DNA from: Castanea sativa | Lineage: Eukaryota; Streptophyta; Magnoliopsida; Fagales; Fagaceae | DNA length: 64,000 nucleotides | Direction: 5' to 3' | Assembly (NCBI RefSeq): GCF_040712315.1 | Contig: NC_134020.1 | Location: 10,954,751-11,018,750, forward strand | Shown: piece by piece, positions 10,480 through 21,802 of the stretch | Layout: every line of letters begins with the position of its first letter | Numbering within the stretch: position 1 is the stretch's first letter | Translations under genes and position numbers: made by a program | The notes under the pieces: model-generated | What the model was told of the DNA's origin: nothing | Database searches by the model: none | What the model saw: the letters and a program-made list of their open reading frames with translations, nothing else

Positions 10480-11410
10480 ATGGCAGAAACACGATCAAGT
10501 ACTACGGCTACTCAGGTTGCCCTTGCTTCACTTAGGACTGCATCTAATCATTATGCTAAAGGAATTCAAGAAACGTGAACAATTCAAGAAGTGCACACAC
10601 GAACTCTGAACGAGATGAATCAACAATTGGCAATTTTGGTACAGAGGCGTAGTGGTTCTGATCAAGGAGGATTGCCTCAATCTCCAATAAATGGTGAAAT
10701 CAAACATACTAATTCTTCAACTTTAGCTCTGTAACAACCTGTGAGGTTGGAATTCCCAAAGTTTTCTGGGGAAGATCCTGCTAGTTGGGTTTACAAAGCC
10801 AACCAATATTTCAAGTATTACTATACCCCAATTACAGAGAAGTTGATGCTTGCTTTGTTCCATATGGAGGGTGAAGCTTTGATATGGTTCCAAGATAGTG
10901 AGGAGGCCGGACATTTTGTTGATTGGGAGTCACTAATTCAAGCCTTGCACATCAGATTTGGTGCAATAGCCTACGATGATCCTATGGAAACACTCACTAG
11001 GCTAAGGCAAACTACTTCAGTGTCTTTATACAAGGCCCAATTTGAGGTTTTTTCCTATAGGATTAAAGGGTTATCTGCTACTCATAAACCTAAGTTGTTT
11101 TCTTAGTGGATTAAGAGATGAAATAAGGCTGCCAGTGAGGATGATCAACCCCAAATCATTGAATGAGGCTTTTGGTTTGGCAAAGATGCAAGAAGAATAT
11201 AATTGGAGTTGTAAGAAGAGTGCTTAGGTTCACGTGGATCAAGGGAAGCCTTCCATTTTAGGTGCTCCACCTAAAACTACTTCTATTTTGGAGTCTAAAG
11301 CTAGGCTACCAATTAAAAGAATTTCTCCTACTCAAATGGAAGAGAGGAAAAAGAAGGGATTGTGTTATAATTGTGATAAGAAGTGAGGTCCTGGCCACAA
11401 GTGCAAGAAT
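10480..11410 (+). pseudogene. Gypsy gag (nucleocapsid polyprotein), interrupted
   Basis: The likely start is the ATG at 10480 (MAETRSSTTATQ), 16 bases after the primer site. The frame is stopped by TGA at 10576-10578 and TAA near 10732. It then reads the gag core from 10741 (VRLEFPKFSGEDPASWVYKA, FHMEGEALIWFQD). A frameshift near 11100 moves the frame to that of the downstream block LRDEIRLPVRMINPKSLNEAF. A CCHC zinc knuckle (CYNCDKK-stop-GPGHKCK) lies at about 11359-11406 and contains an in-frame TGA. The product would have coated the element RNA. Confidence 0.85.
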
Positions 11411-11519
11411 GCTGTTATTTTTTTTGGATTATGTGGAGTTGGCTCAAGAAAACATCAATTTTGGGGTGCATATCACTGAATTGGAGGAAAATGGTAATGT
11501 AGATCAGATTGGGCAAGAT

Positions 11520-11845
11520 CAAGAGAGTGCTGAGATCACTCTCTATGCATTGAGTGGCAATCCTACTTCAGGAACTATGAGAGTCATGGGAAGAATTAAA
11601 CATAGGTTCTTTGTAATCCTCATTGATTCAGGGAGTACCCACAACTTCATTGATGTTGCCTTGGTGTCACATTTGCACATTAATGTTGATACTTCTCAAG
11701 TTTTGGAAGTGAAGGTAGCCAATGGTGATCTAATCAAAACTCAAGGTGTTTGTGAGAAAGTGCCAATCTTTTTGCAAGGGCATGAGTTCTTGGTACACTT
11801 GCATGTGTTGCCAATGAGGGGGGGGGGGGTGATTTGGTTTTAGGA
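11520..11845 (+). pseudogene. Gypsy aspartic protease
   Basis: This part of the polyprotein carries an intact DSGSTHNFID active site (about 11625-11654) and the downstream VKVANGDLIKTQG strand of a retropepsin. The frame is broken by a run of about 12 G at 11818-11829. The expected DLVLGTQWLGTLG block continues just after the run in another frame. The enzyme would cleave the Gag-Pol polyprotein. Confidence 0.85.
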
Positions 11846-12062
11846 ACTCAATGGTTGGGCACTTTAGGAGTAATTCAATGGGATTTCAAGCTGCTTACAA
11901 TGAGCTTTAGTTATAATCACAGGCAGGTTCTGTTACAAGGGTTGAGGAACAGGATCTCAATTGCAAGATGGGGATACCTTTTTGAAGCAATCAATTAAGA
12001 GGGGGTTGGTTCTTCACATTTCCCTTCAACCTCAATTGTTATCTGCAGAAGGGTTAGTTTAG

Positions 12063-13521
12063 TTGCCTGCAGAAGTGATTGCTTTGTTGGCTGAGTTCAA
12101 TTCTGTTTTTGCTACTCTTGAGGGGCTGCCTCCCTTAAGGGATCATAAACACCAAATCAGCTTGAAGGAGGGAGCTCAAGCTATCTGTCAGAGGCCTTAC
12201 AGGTACCCTTATTACCAAAAAAATGAAATTGAGAAGATTGTTAAAGAATTGCTATCTGTTGGTTTTATTAGAAACAATAGTAGCCCTTTTGCTTCACCAA
12301 TTCTCTTAGTTAGGAAGGCTGATGGCTCATGGAGAATGTGTATTGACTATAAAGCCTTAAATCAAGAAACCATTAAGGATAAATACCATATACCTATCAT
12401 AGATGAACTATTGGGTGAGTTATTTGGTGCAACTGTTTTTTCTAAGTTGGATTTAAGGTCTGGTTACCACCAGATCAAGATGAAGGAAGAGGATATTCTT
12501 AAAACTGCTTTTAGGACTCATGAAGGTCACTATGAGTTTTTGGTAATGCCATTTGACTTAACCAATGCTCCTTCCACCTTCCAATCCCCCATGAATTCCA
12601 TTTTTAAGCCTTACTTAAGGAGATTTGTCTTGGTATTTTTTGATGACATCCTTGTTTATAGCAAGAATTTGATTGATCATGTGAATCATCTTCATTTGGT
12701 GTTGGAAGTTTTGGTTAATCATCAATTGTATGCTAAACAGTCAAAGTGTGTGTTTGCTTGTAAGGAGGTGGAATACTTAGGACACCTTATCTCAAGTGAT
12801 GGGGTCAGAACAGAACCAAGGAAGACTGCTGCTATGCAACAGTGGCCTATTCCCAAAGATGTTAAGGCCTTAAGGGGATTCTTGGGCTTGATAGGCTACT
12901 ATAGGAAGTTTGTAAAGGGGTATGGTCAGATTGCTACCCCTCTAACAGCCTTGCTAAGGAAGGATTCCTTTGTTTGGAATTCTAAATCTTTTCATGCTTT
13001 TCAACTTCTTAAGGATACAATGTCAAATCCTCCTGTTTTGGCTTTACCTGACTTCTCTAAGCCCTTTGTGGTGGAGTGTGATGCATTTGGTTTAGGTGTT
13101 GGAGCTGTCTTAATGCAAAAACCAAAGGCCAATAGCTTACAAAAACCAGGCCTTGAAGGGTAAAAGTCTTGCCCTTTCCACTTATGAGAAAGAATTAATA
13201 GCTCTGGTGGTGGCAGTGAAGAAGTGGAGACCTTATCTCCTTGGCAAACCCTTTGTGATCAAAACAAACCATCAAAGCCTTAAGTACTTGCTTGAACAGA
13301 AGATTGGAACTCCTGCTCAGCAAAAATGGATTACCAAGCTCCTTGGTTATGCATTTCTGGTTGAATATAAACATGGGAAGGAGAACTTGGTTGTTGATGC
13401 ACTTTGCAGGAGGGAGGATGTTGAGGATGATAATATGGGCACCCTTTGCATTATTTCTTTCCCTACTCCCACTTGGCTGGATGACCTCAAGACAAGCTAT
13501 GATTCTGATCCTACTATCTAG
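12063..13521 (+). pseudogene. Gypsy reverse transcriptase and RNase H
   Basis: The first open stretch (12063-13163, about 366 aa) has all RT blocks in order: [19 protein letters not shown], the CIDYKALN block, [12 protein letters not shown], and the catalytic [10 protein letters not shown] (about 12640-12669), followed by the EYLGHLIS and ALRGFLGL connection blocks and the [13 protein letters not shown] start of RNase H. A frameshift near 13140-13160 moves the reading into 13153-13521, which holds the RNase H middle (LSTYEKELIALVVAVKKW) and the end (VVDALCRRED). The RT catalytic aspartates are intact. The enzyme copies element RNA into DNA. Confidence 0.93.
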
Positions 13522-13559
13522 AAAATCATTCTTGCCATTAAGACAGACTAAGATATTCC

Positions 13560-14393
13560 TGTTGGGTTCACTTTTTGTAATGATTTGTTGTTTTATAAGG
13601 GTAGACTGTTGTTGGGAAGTTCTGCTCAGGATTTGAAGGTTCAAGTGTTGCAGCAGGTGCATGCTAGTCCTTTAGGGGGTCATTCTGGCTATTCCAAAGG
13701 CTCAAGAAGGATATTTATTGGACTGGCACGGTGAGGGACTTAAAACGGTTTGTTAGGGAGCGTGATGCTTGCCAAAGGTTGAAGAGTGATACTTGCTTCC
13801 TTACTGGTCTGTTGCAGCCCTTGGCTGTTCCTGATAAGCCTTGGCTAGACATTAGTATGAATTTTGTGGAAGGACTACCTAGGTCTCAACAGAAGTCAGT
13901 GGTTTTTGTGGTGGTGGACAAGTTCACTAAGTATGTCCATTTCATTCCATTGGCTCACCCTTACATTGCTGCTAAAGTTGCTCATTTGTTCATGCACTTT
14001 GTATTTAAGTTATATGGTATGCCGTCTACAATTTTTAGTGACAGGGATCCAATGTTTACTTCCAAATTTTGGTCTAAATTGATAAAATTGCAAGGGACTA
14101 ATCTGGCTATGTCTTCTTCATATCACCCCTAATCTGATGGGCAGATTGAAGTGGTGAATAAGAGTCTAGAGCACTATTTGAGGGCCTTTGCTGCTGACAG
14201 ACCTCACTCTTGGGTGGATTGTCTACCCTTAGCTGAATTTTGGTTCAATACTAACTTCCACACTTCCATTAAGCTCACTCCATTTGAGGCATTTTATGGC
14301 TATCCTCCTCCTAAGGTTGTGGAATATGTTCCAGGTATTACAAGGGTAGTAGCTGTTGATTCATATTTGCAAGATAGGCAACAGCTCTTTTGA
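13560..14393 (+). pseudogene. Gypsy integrase
   Basis: The HHCC zinc-binding region is visible as VHASPLGGHSGYSK (about 13656-13697), then CQRLKSDT in another frame. The catalytic core reads DISMNFVEGLPRS, VVDKFTKYVHFIPL and IFSDRDPMFTSKFW, then SSYHP-stop-SDGQIEVVNK. All three D, D and E residues are present, but a TAA near 14131 replaces a glutamine codon between the second D and the E. The core continues to about 14393, with further stops after it. The enzyme would insert element DNA into the genome. Confidence 0.9.
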
Positions 14394-14579
14394 TTGCTTA
14401 AGCACAATTTGAATGTTGCTCAAGAGAGAATGAAGTGGTTTGCTGACAAAAAGAGAGTGGACAGGTCCTTTGAGGTAGGGGATTGGGTTTATCTTAAGCT
14501 TTAACCATACAAGCAGTCCTCAGTTCAGTCTAGGAAGTTTGGGAAACTTGCTCCTCGTTTTTATGGTCCTTTCCAGGTT

Positions 14580-14900
14580 GTGCAGAAGGTGGGAGAGGTT
14601 TCTTATAAGCTTGATCTACTTGCTGGGTCACAAATCCATCTTGTGTTTCATGTCTCCAATCTTAAGGCTAAATTGGGTGCTCATGTGGTTCCTAGACCTG
14701 CCTTGCCTGCTGTGAATGAAGATCAGATCTTTGCCCCTGAGCTTGTAGCTGTTTTGGACTCTAGAACTCATCAGTTGAGGAGCAAACTCATCACTCAGGT
14801 GCTAGTGCAATGGCAGGGTGAGAGTAAGGAAGATGCTACCTGGGAGAGTTTATTTGAATTGCAACAGAAGTTTCCATACCTTGTAGGCAAGGTGCTTTAA
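14580..14900 (+). pseudogene. Integrase C-terminal region with chromodomain
   Basis: The 106-codon open stretch starts with the GPFQVVQKVGEVSYKLDL-type integrase tail and the IHLVFHVSNLK block common to plant gypsy elements. It ends in a chromodomain-like fold: VLVQWQGESKEDATWE, with the aromatic and acidic residues of that family. Chromodomains direct integration to histone-marked chromatin. This puts the element in the chromovirus group. Confidence 0.88.
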
Positions 14901-14912
14901 AGGAGAGGGCAT

Positions 14913-15474
14913 TGTTAGGAGTGTCTAATTGTATGAGTGTGTGTGGTGCTGATGAGGCATGCATGAGTTGCTGCATGGGGTGGTGCTGCAAGGTGTGCTT
15001 AGGCTGCTAATGTGGGGGGGCGTATGCTGCTGATGGGGCATGCGTGCACAGCTGATGAGGGGTGCGTGTGCCAGTACAGCCTGGGTTTGTATATGACTAT
15101 GCTTCAGATAGTGATTGTATTGATTAGCTGACATTGTATACATTGTATACTTGTATTGTAGGTTAGATACATGTGTATTACTTGTAGTGGTGAAGTGTTT
15201 ACCTCATGCTTATGTGGCATATGCGTGTTAGTGGATGTAGTTAGTTAGTTAGGGGGAATGGCTGTCAAGGTAGTTACACAGCTAGCATTCAGTTAGTTAC
15301 TGAGGGTATTAGACTAGAGAAATGGGAAGGGAAGTGTATGAATTGTTTTGTTGTTAATTCCATAATTCCTCTGTTTTCTTTATTCCTTCTAATTCTCTCT
15401 CTATTCTTCCCTATCCCTGTTCTTAGAGGTTGGTTGTCCTCAAATTAACTGTCAAAATTTTCCAATTCCTAGCA
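14913..15474 (+). repeat. 3' LTR of the gypsy element
   Basis: It begins TGTTAGGAGTG after the purine-rich AAAGGAGAGGGCAT tract and ends TTCCTAGCA. Relative to the 5' LTR it has a shorter G run (about 15014-15020) and an extra CATTGTATA copy near 15134. Confidence 0.93.
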
Positions 15475-15828
15475 AAGAGAGAGAGAGAAATCATTTTCAT
15501 GGATTTTGATTTTATGACCAAAGAGAAGGGAGAAGCAGAGAGCGTGGAAGGGGAGAGAGAGTCGTTGGTGGAGTGAAATACAACTAAATGTGGTGGCCAC
15601 AAATTTTGGGTTTATTACAAAAATGCCACTATATCCATTTTTGTTGAAAATGAAAACGCCTAAAAGTTGTTTTCATTTTTTTGTATTCAAATCCAATTTT
15701 TTTGGATTTCTGAAAATGAAAACTAAATAAAAATTAGCAAACCAAACCAATTTTTTATGATGGGTCCCACAAAAAACTACAAATGAATACAGGAAACAAC
15801 AATTTATTCCTCAAACCAAATACCCTCT
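15475..15828 (+). mobile_element. Right half of the TIR element split by the gypsy insertion
   Basis: It continues the GA-rich sequence left of the gypsy element and ends near CAAACCAAATACCCTC, inverse to the left terminus near 9220. Without the gypsy insertion the element would be roughly 1.0 kb. No transposase was recognised, so it is non-autonomous. Target-site duplication is unclear. Confidence 0.45.
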
Positions 15829-16983
15829 GTACAGTATACCAGCCAAGGCATGGGAGAGTGTCGTGGTGGCTAGATTTGGACCTTACACATAGAGTGGCTA
15901 TGAGCAAGGGAGAGGAAATGTTGGCTATAAGATATTATCTTTGGCCCGTGCCAAGGGCGTGATTGCCTTGGGAAAGAAGTAAGATGTGCATCTGACATGG
16001 GTGCGCAAGCACTCACAAAAAGGGAGATAGTGATCTCCTAAGGTCAGGTACTATGGAAACATCCCTTATTGGCTAAGTGTATGTTGGACCACTTTGGAGA
16101 CAAGTGTATCATCTTCAACACCTTTAATGTCCCTTTCATTGCTTAAGAGTTGTTCCTCATGCAGTGGCAAGGTCACCTACCCATGCCACAGTTCTGATGT
16201 TGGTGTTCTTTCTTCTCCAGCCACCAAATAATACCTTAGCTGTAGTAAGGTCCAAAATAAGGAAGCGATGACTTGACATCTGTCTTTGTACTCAGTCATA
16301 TTCCTCAAACTATAAGAGGAACATGCTGTTGGACTATTAGGGCAAGAACCTAAGTTGATGTTTTGAGAAAAGAGTAAAAAATTGATAAGGAAGTAAGGTA
16401 GAAAACAAGGTCTCTTTTTTTAGGAAGAATATCCTTATTGTACAAGAGATACCCTTATTTCCCATGTAATACCAAAGCTAAATAGAGCAAGAGTAATTCT
16501 CTCTTACTCAAATCGTGGTTTTCCATCCCTTTCTTAGGGTTTTCCACATACATCCATTACCTGCTTTACATTCTTGCAAACACTTTCTTTTTGTCTAAAC
16601 ATTGTGATGTCAAAGCTTGCATTTTTGTCACTTATGAGCTTTTTCATCAAAATATACTGTTATATAGCTTATCTACTCTCCCTTATAAGTTCAAATCTAA
16701 CTTGCACTTATACCCTCTGTCCTTTTTCTAATCATTCAAAGTGAGTAAAATTATGGATTAGGAATAGCTCTAATACTGATAGTTTGACACTAAAGTGAAT
16801 GTGAATAATGTTTAAAGTGAGAGTTTTAGTAAGATCAATAAGCATTTGTAAGGATATAGCTATTTGTGGATTAAAGGAGCCATAGGCCCATATTATATAT
16901 ATATATATATATATATATCTAAGATTTTAAATTTTGGAAGAAGAAACCCCACCCCCTCCAAAAAAAAAGAATATTGTACCATA
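15829..16983. other. Intergenic sequence without recognised genes
   Basis: No ORF over 60 codons, domain or element termini were recognised. A (TA)n tract of about 25 bp lies near 16894-16918, followed by an A/C-rich stretch. Confidence 0.5.
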
Positions 16984-17020
16984 AATTCAAAAAAAAATTA
17001 CAATGGTCATCTAAACTATT

Positions 17021-17199
17021 CGAAAGTGGGTTCCAGTTAACTCAACTGGTAAAGTTTCTGATGGTTGAATAAGAGATCTGGGGTTCAATCTCCGCCTACA
17101 CCAAAAAAACTGATTGGTTTCTTGGTTTGATGATAAAGAGCTATCATTAGAAGCGGACGCCATAGGTTGTGAAACTTTCTCAAAAAAAAAAAAAAAACC
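17021..17199 (+). mobile_element. tRNA-derived SINE
   Basis: The body has a pol III A-box-like TAACTCAACTGGTAAAG (17037-17053) and a B-box-like GGGGTTCAATCTCC (about 17081-17094), then a unique tail ending in TTTCTC and a 16-bp poly(A). The spacing is that of a tRNA gene, but cloverleaf pairing is absent and the 3' end is a SINE tail. It is flanked by a long near-identical direct repeat (16984-17020 and 17200-17231), the target-site duplication. Confidence 0.85.
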
Positions 17200-17231
17200 A
17201 TTCAAAAAATCACAATGGTCATCTAAACCAT

Positions 17232-17520
17232 TTGTGTCATTGATGGTCCCTCCAAAAAAACCATTGTATGGAACAAATTCCTGTGTTACTTATATCAATT
17301 CTTCTCAAAAAATTGGGGGAAAAAATACTTGTTTTAGTATCCTTAATTCTCCAACATCCTACAGACAATTTTTGACTCCTTATTTCAAATAGGGGAAGAC
17401 CATATATATCTGTATGTTTTTTTAATTCAATACATTACGCAACATCGTTGGTAGCCTTTTGGTTTCCATGCTGTGAGAATTGTGCCTGCATGTTAACATA
17501 TAATCAATCACAGATCAATC

Positions 17521-17551
<31 letters not shown>

Positions 17552-18735
17552 TTTTGCTTCCATCCAACTACCTGTTTCAAGTTTAACATGCCAGTTAACT
17601 TCTTCTTCTTCCTTTTCTTTTCTTTTTCTTTTTTTTTTTGGGAAAATTAACATACCACTTACCTTCATGTTAAATTTCACGACGAAACAAATAAGAAAAA
17701 AAAGAAAGAAATAATTATGAGCGAAGCACATACTATTCCAATTCCTGCATAAAAACAAACATGTGGAGTACTTAGCCCTCAATACAATATATAAGGGGTC
17801 AAAATAAGCTTAAACTATTACCCTTATGGGTTTAGAAGGTAAAGATAGTTGGAGTAGATTACAAGATTATAAGTTTAAACTAGAGGCACTATAATGAAGC
17901 ACAATTTTTTTGTACTTTAAAGAAGCGCTCAAATAAAAAAAGAAGGGGAGGGCTATTCAATAGGGATGTATTTGATTTTGGACTTGGGTTAGATCTAATG
18001 CATTTAGTGCATTGGACTTGTTGAGATATGAACACGTGCCCACTAAAAATACTTAAACTAACAACAAGGATTAGACAAAACTAGATAGAAGACTACTCAT
18101 AAACATACAAATATAACTTATAAAATGCCAAAAGTGGTAGTGATGTCGATTATTGAAACAAATTCTAGAATGGTTATACCTTGCCATAATCAACTTTTAG
18201 CATAAAGAAGTGATTGATCAGGTTGGGCTTTGTTGGCGAAATAGTTTGGCCCACTTCCTGTCTTGCTGGAATTATTTCTATTTTTTCCTATTCAAATGAG
18301 AAAAACGATTTATTAGATAATACTAATATATATAAAGAGATTCAAGTGATAGTCTAGTGATAATAATACTCTTTAAAACACTAATTTTATTAATTAATTG
18401 GTACAATTGTAAATTATTTCTTGAATTCTACATCATCCCAATCATTGAAACATAAGAAATATTTTAAGTTATCCTAATCTGTAACCGAAAGAAGTTGAAA
18501 GGAACCTTTTCCCTAATTAATATTCTTAAAATGTCTAATTATCTGCCACTTGGTTATGCTTAGTTCTACAGAAATCACGAGCCCTAAAAATGAAAATGTT
18601 TTGTTTTATATCACGTATTACATTAAGTTGTTACAATGGACATAGAAAGGCAGGTGGGTGAGCAAGAAACTCTCTCTCAGCTAATAAGCATCATAACCAT
18701 TCGTCTTCAGTTCAGTTCCAGACACATTATTATCC
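17232..18735. other. Intergenic sequence with simple repeats
   Basis: It contains a (GA)n tract at about 17520-17550, a pyrimidine-rich tract at about 17602-17638 and AT-rich DNA. Short ORFs over these tracts are low-complexity artefacts. No gene was recognised. Confidence 0.5.
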
Positions 18736-19030
18736 AATGTTTGCTAACCAATACTTTATTTATCAAAATAGTAATGTTGAAAAATTAATTTCCAAAATTA
18801 ACTTTGAAAACATGGCAAAAGATGATTTCCATTTGGATATGTGATGTCTATTGTCTAGTACAAAGGTGGAAAGAGACGGTTCCTAGACAAATCAAGAAAG
18901 TTTGAATTGATCGAGTAGTACACATGCCAAAGAGTCATATTTGCTAACTAATACTTTAATATATATATATATATAATACTAATGTTGGAAAATTAATTGG
19001 CAAAATAGCCTTTGAAAATACGGAACTTAT
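18736..19030. repeat. Imperfect direct duplication of about 80 bp
   Basis: A block starting TTTGCTAACCAATACTTTA (about 18740) recurs from about 18939 as TTTGCTAACTAATACTTTA. Both copies continue through AATGTTGRAAAATTAATT to CTTTGAAAA. The second copy has a (TA)n insertion. It lies just downstream of the NLR 3' end; no function is apparent. Confidence 0.65.
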
Positions 19031-19600
19031 TGAAAATTTAAAACATGGAACTCGTCTTTTCAAAAGACAATTTCTTTTCTTTATAAAAAGAGACATACCA
19101 AAATTCCTACTTTGCCAAATGAAATGACTATCAAACATTGCTATTTTGTCAATTAATTTGTTTTTTTTGTAATAAAAAATTACTATTTTATTTAGCAAAA
19201 ATATATGGCCCAAGCCAAAGATTAGTCGGCAGCTCTTAAAATGTAATACTAACAAGTATACAATTAAAAGCAAAGCATCATAATATGTATAAAATAAGAA
19301 TAGTGCAAGCATCATAAGTATTTGCAAGTTGATTTTATGCATAGAATAACAAGTTGGTCAAAGTTGTAAAGAGATTGAAGAGATTGAGGTATATATAGTT
19401 GTGGGTCATGTTAACGGATGCTCTTAAGGCAATGGTTAACAATCTATTTCAAGAAAATTTTGACACCACTTTTATGAAAAATGGAAAAAATTGTCAAAAC
19501 ATTAATTTTTTTTTTTTCCATTTTTCATAAAAACTTTCTTTAAATGAATTGTTAACAATTGCCCTAAAGATACCCGTTAACATTTTCCTATAGTAATATA

Positions 19601-20347
19601 CTAGTACATACCATTTTTTGTGTGCAGTTTTTCTATGGTGGCATTCAAGTCTCCCCACCAACACTTGCCGATAAATGTCACATTTATTGCTTTCAATTGT
19701 GGTGTCCTTTGAGATCCATCAGAAAATTTCTCCATTTTAGGAATTTTCTTCACCCTCACCATCTTCAGTGCAGGGAATTCAAAAGAACATTTCGGAGAGA
19801 AACATGTTAGACTAGAGAGGTGCTTAAGTATTAGGCATTTTAATTTAGAGAAGATGATGCTTTCCGTGGATTCCTCTTCATCTGAAATCACTACCTCCAT
19901 ATCCTCACATCCATATAATTTTAACACTTCAAGATGCTTAAGATTTCTTGCTGTTGAAGCTGAAAATAGTTGTCTCAATCCATTACAATGAATAACTTGT
20001 AGGGATCTCAAGTTTAGGAAGATAGTAATTCCAGCAGGTTCCACTGTCCACAAATTCTTCATTCGTGGTAGATAAGTAACCACCATCTCCTTTAGTTTAG
20101 GAAGCAATTCCCCAAAGACTTGCTCTTTTAGGTCAAATATGACTTCTAAACAATCACATTTTGTAACAGTGAGTTTTTGTAGCTCCTGTAATCTTATAAG
20201 CGAATTAGATGGAATGATACTCAACAATTTGTTGCAGGTGTCTACAATCAAGATTCTCAGTTCCCTGACTGGAAGCTTGTCATGCCAAATCTTTTCAAAC
20301 TGATCCAGGTGTTCCAGATGCAATTCCTTGAATGGTTTGGAAGACCA
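19601..20347 (-). CDS. NLR locus, exon 6 (terminal LRR exon)
   Basis: The exon starts after a TTTTTTACAG acceptor at 20347 (WSSKPFKELHLEHLDQFEKIWHD) and runs 248 codons to a TAG at 19601-19603. It encodes divergent plant LRRs of the RGC2/At4g27190 type, with repeated LRSLQVIHCNGLRQLFSAS and LEVLKLYGCEDMEVVI blocks in which central Cys and Leu residues mark the repeats. It ends in RTPQLKAINVTF...GDLNATIEKLH, a typical C-terminal module for the clade. The codon before the stop region also forms a possible donor (ATG/GTATGT), so a further small exon cannot be excluded. The LRRs would serve recognition and autoinhibition. Splicing is inferred. Confidence 0.8.
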   Translation of the reverse strand, partial: WSSKPFKELHLEHLDQFEKIWHDKLPVRELRILIVDTCNKLLSIIPSNSLIRLQELQKLTVTKCDCLEVIFDLKEQVFGELLPKLKEMVVTYLPRMKNLWTVEPAGITIFLNLRSLQVIHCNGLRQLFSASTARNLKHLEVLKLYGCEDMEVVISDEEESTESIIFSKLKCLILKHLSSLTCFSPKCSFEFPALKMVRVKKIPKMEKFSDGSQRTPQLKAINVTFIGKCWWGDLNATIEKLHTKNGMY

Positions 20348-20711
20348 CTGTAAAAAATGTAATTAGTTTTTTTTTTTTTTTTTTAAATAAAAGTAAAAAA
20401 TGTACAAAAGTTTGGATTGATATATGGATTCCCATGGATGACATGTGATGGAAAAGTCCATGAAAAGGCAAGCCAACAAGGTTAAGAAAAGAAGATCACA
20501 TTCGAGGTGGACAAATGTTGAGTTCAAGTGTTTGTTACACCTTAGGAAATAATGATATAAATGTGAGACTCGTGCATGATTAAATTTTAAATTAAAGTGC
20601 TATAAATGGACATCTCCCTAGCCATACACAGCCAATTGAGTCTTAAGCAGGTTAATAGATGAACATTCAGATTACCCAAAGGAATATGACCTTATAAATT
20701 ATCACACTTAC
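20348..20711 (-). other. NLR intron 5
   Basis: A 364-bp intron between a GTAAGT donor at 20711 and a TTTACAG acceptor at 20348. It contains a T16-type tract on the plus strand near 20367-20383. No embedded element was recognised. Confidence 0.7.
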
Positions 20712-21422
20712 CTTCTCAGTGAAGAGGGGTGATTTAATGTCCTGAAGCTCGTTGATCCTAGAAATTCCAATGGAGAATGTATTAATTTTTGGACAGTTCC
20801 TCATTTTCAATGTTACCAAGGATGGAAAGTTGAAACTGATATCACCTGAACTGAAAGTTTGGAGGCTTGTTAGATTTTCGAAAACGATGGAGTTCAAATG
20901 TGGAAAAAAGATCTTAGCAATTGTTTTCCCATCTTTTTGCTTCTCATGTAATGCTTCCATGTTTTTCTCCTGAGTGATTTGCTTTAAACTTTTATTTGTG
21001 GATGTTGAAAAGTGATTGCTCAAAAGTCCAGAATCCTTCACATTAACAACATGTGAATTCTGAGAGTTGAGGATATTTGCAAAGTCCCTGTTGAATATAT
21101 GCTTTAACTTAGGGAGATTACTTAACACCAGTTTGCTAAGCTGTGTGAACTTAGAGGACACACGATGCAATCCCTCAATCTGTGAATCTTCAAGATGAAA
21201 AACTTCTTCCAACGAGTCACACCTCTGTATACTGAGTTTCTCTAAACTCTTTAATTCTGGTAAGGACTTGAATTGCATGAAATGTACCAGACTACAACAG
21301 TTATCAACCTTTAATTCCCTTAGTTCAGAGAAAGACTCTGCTGCAAGCAGGCCTGCATGCGATATCCCTTCAAATTTGTCTAGAGATATGAGGTGCAATT
21401 TCTGCATTTTTACAAATGAAAC
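20712..21422 (-). CDS. NLR locus, exon 5 (LRR exon)
   Basis: A 711-nt phase-0 exon (237 codons) between a CTGCAG acceptor and an AAG/GTAAGT donor. It starts VSFVKMQKLHLISLDKFEGI and ends SPLFTEK, the same junction style as exons 1 and 2 (V-S-F start; F-x-x-K end). LRR blocks such as FSELRELKVDNCCSLVHFM, LEKLSIQRCDSLEEVF, FTQLSKLVLSNLPKLKHIF and FPSLVTLKMRNCPKINTF are clear. A non-LRR, lysine/glutamine-rich loop (about codons 125-165) interrupts them. The frame is fully open. It would extend the LRR domain of the exon-1 NLR, or of a second truncated NLR. Confidence 0.82.
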
Positions 21423-21802
21423 CTGCAGACAAGCTAGTGTGTTAACAACAGTGAAGAACTCAACAATATTATTTTAGAAAAGAAGGAAATAATAATAATA
21501 AAAAATAGAAAATAGAAGTACATCTTGGTGACAGAGCAACTTAAGCTTATTTCCATAAATTGGTCAAGATAGAGCCATCAATACCATCAAGTGTATATTT
21601 TCAGAATTAGGAGTAAAGCTTGCAGATTTTGATGAGAATTAAAATAACTTTTATTGAAATTTATTTGTATCTAAATTGTTATATGTTTTCCATGTCTTGT
21701 GATATAGACTGTGATGCAAGAGGCTCAAAGAGAAAATTATTTTAATTTAGTTTTATTTTATTTTGCAAGTCAATTGTATTTTTATTGGCCATATATATAT
21801 AT

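Larger units (their letters stand above)
9888..15474 (+). mobile_element. Full-length chromodomain Ty3/gypsy retrotransposon (mutated)
   Basis: Two 562-bp LTRs (9888-10449 and 14913-15474) flank an interior with tRNA-Met primer site, gag, protease, RT, RNase H, integrase and a C-terminal chromodomain, in the order of a plant chromovirus. The LTRs are nearly identical apart from scattered point changes, different poly-G lengths and a short duplication, so the insertion is fairly recent. The coding region has stops and frameshifts in gag, between protease and RT, between RT and RNase H, and in integrase, so it is non-autonomous now. No clean target-site duplication is visible. The left LTR starts CG instead of TG. 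Confidence 0.93.

Noticed and set aside
17031..17105. tRNA gene suggested by A-box- and B-box-like motifs
   Set aside because: There is no cloverleaf pairing, and a SINE tail with poly(A) and flanking direct repeats follows.
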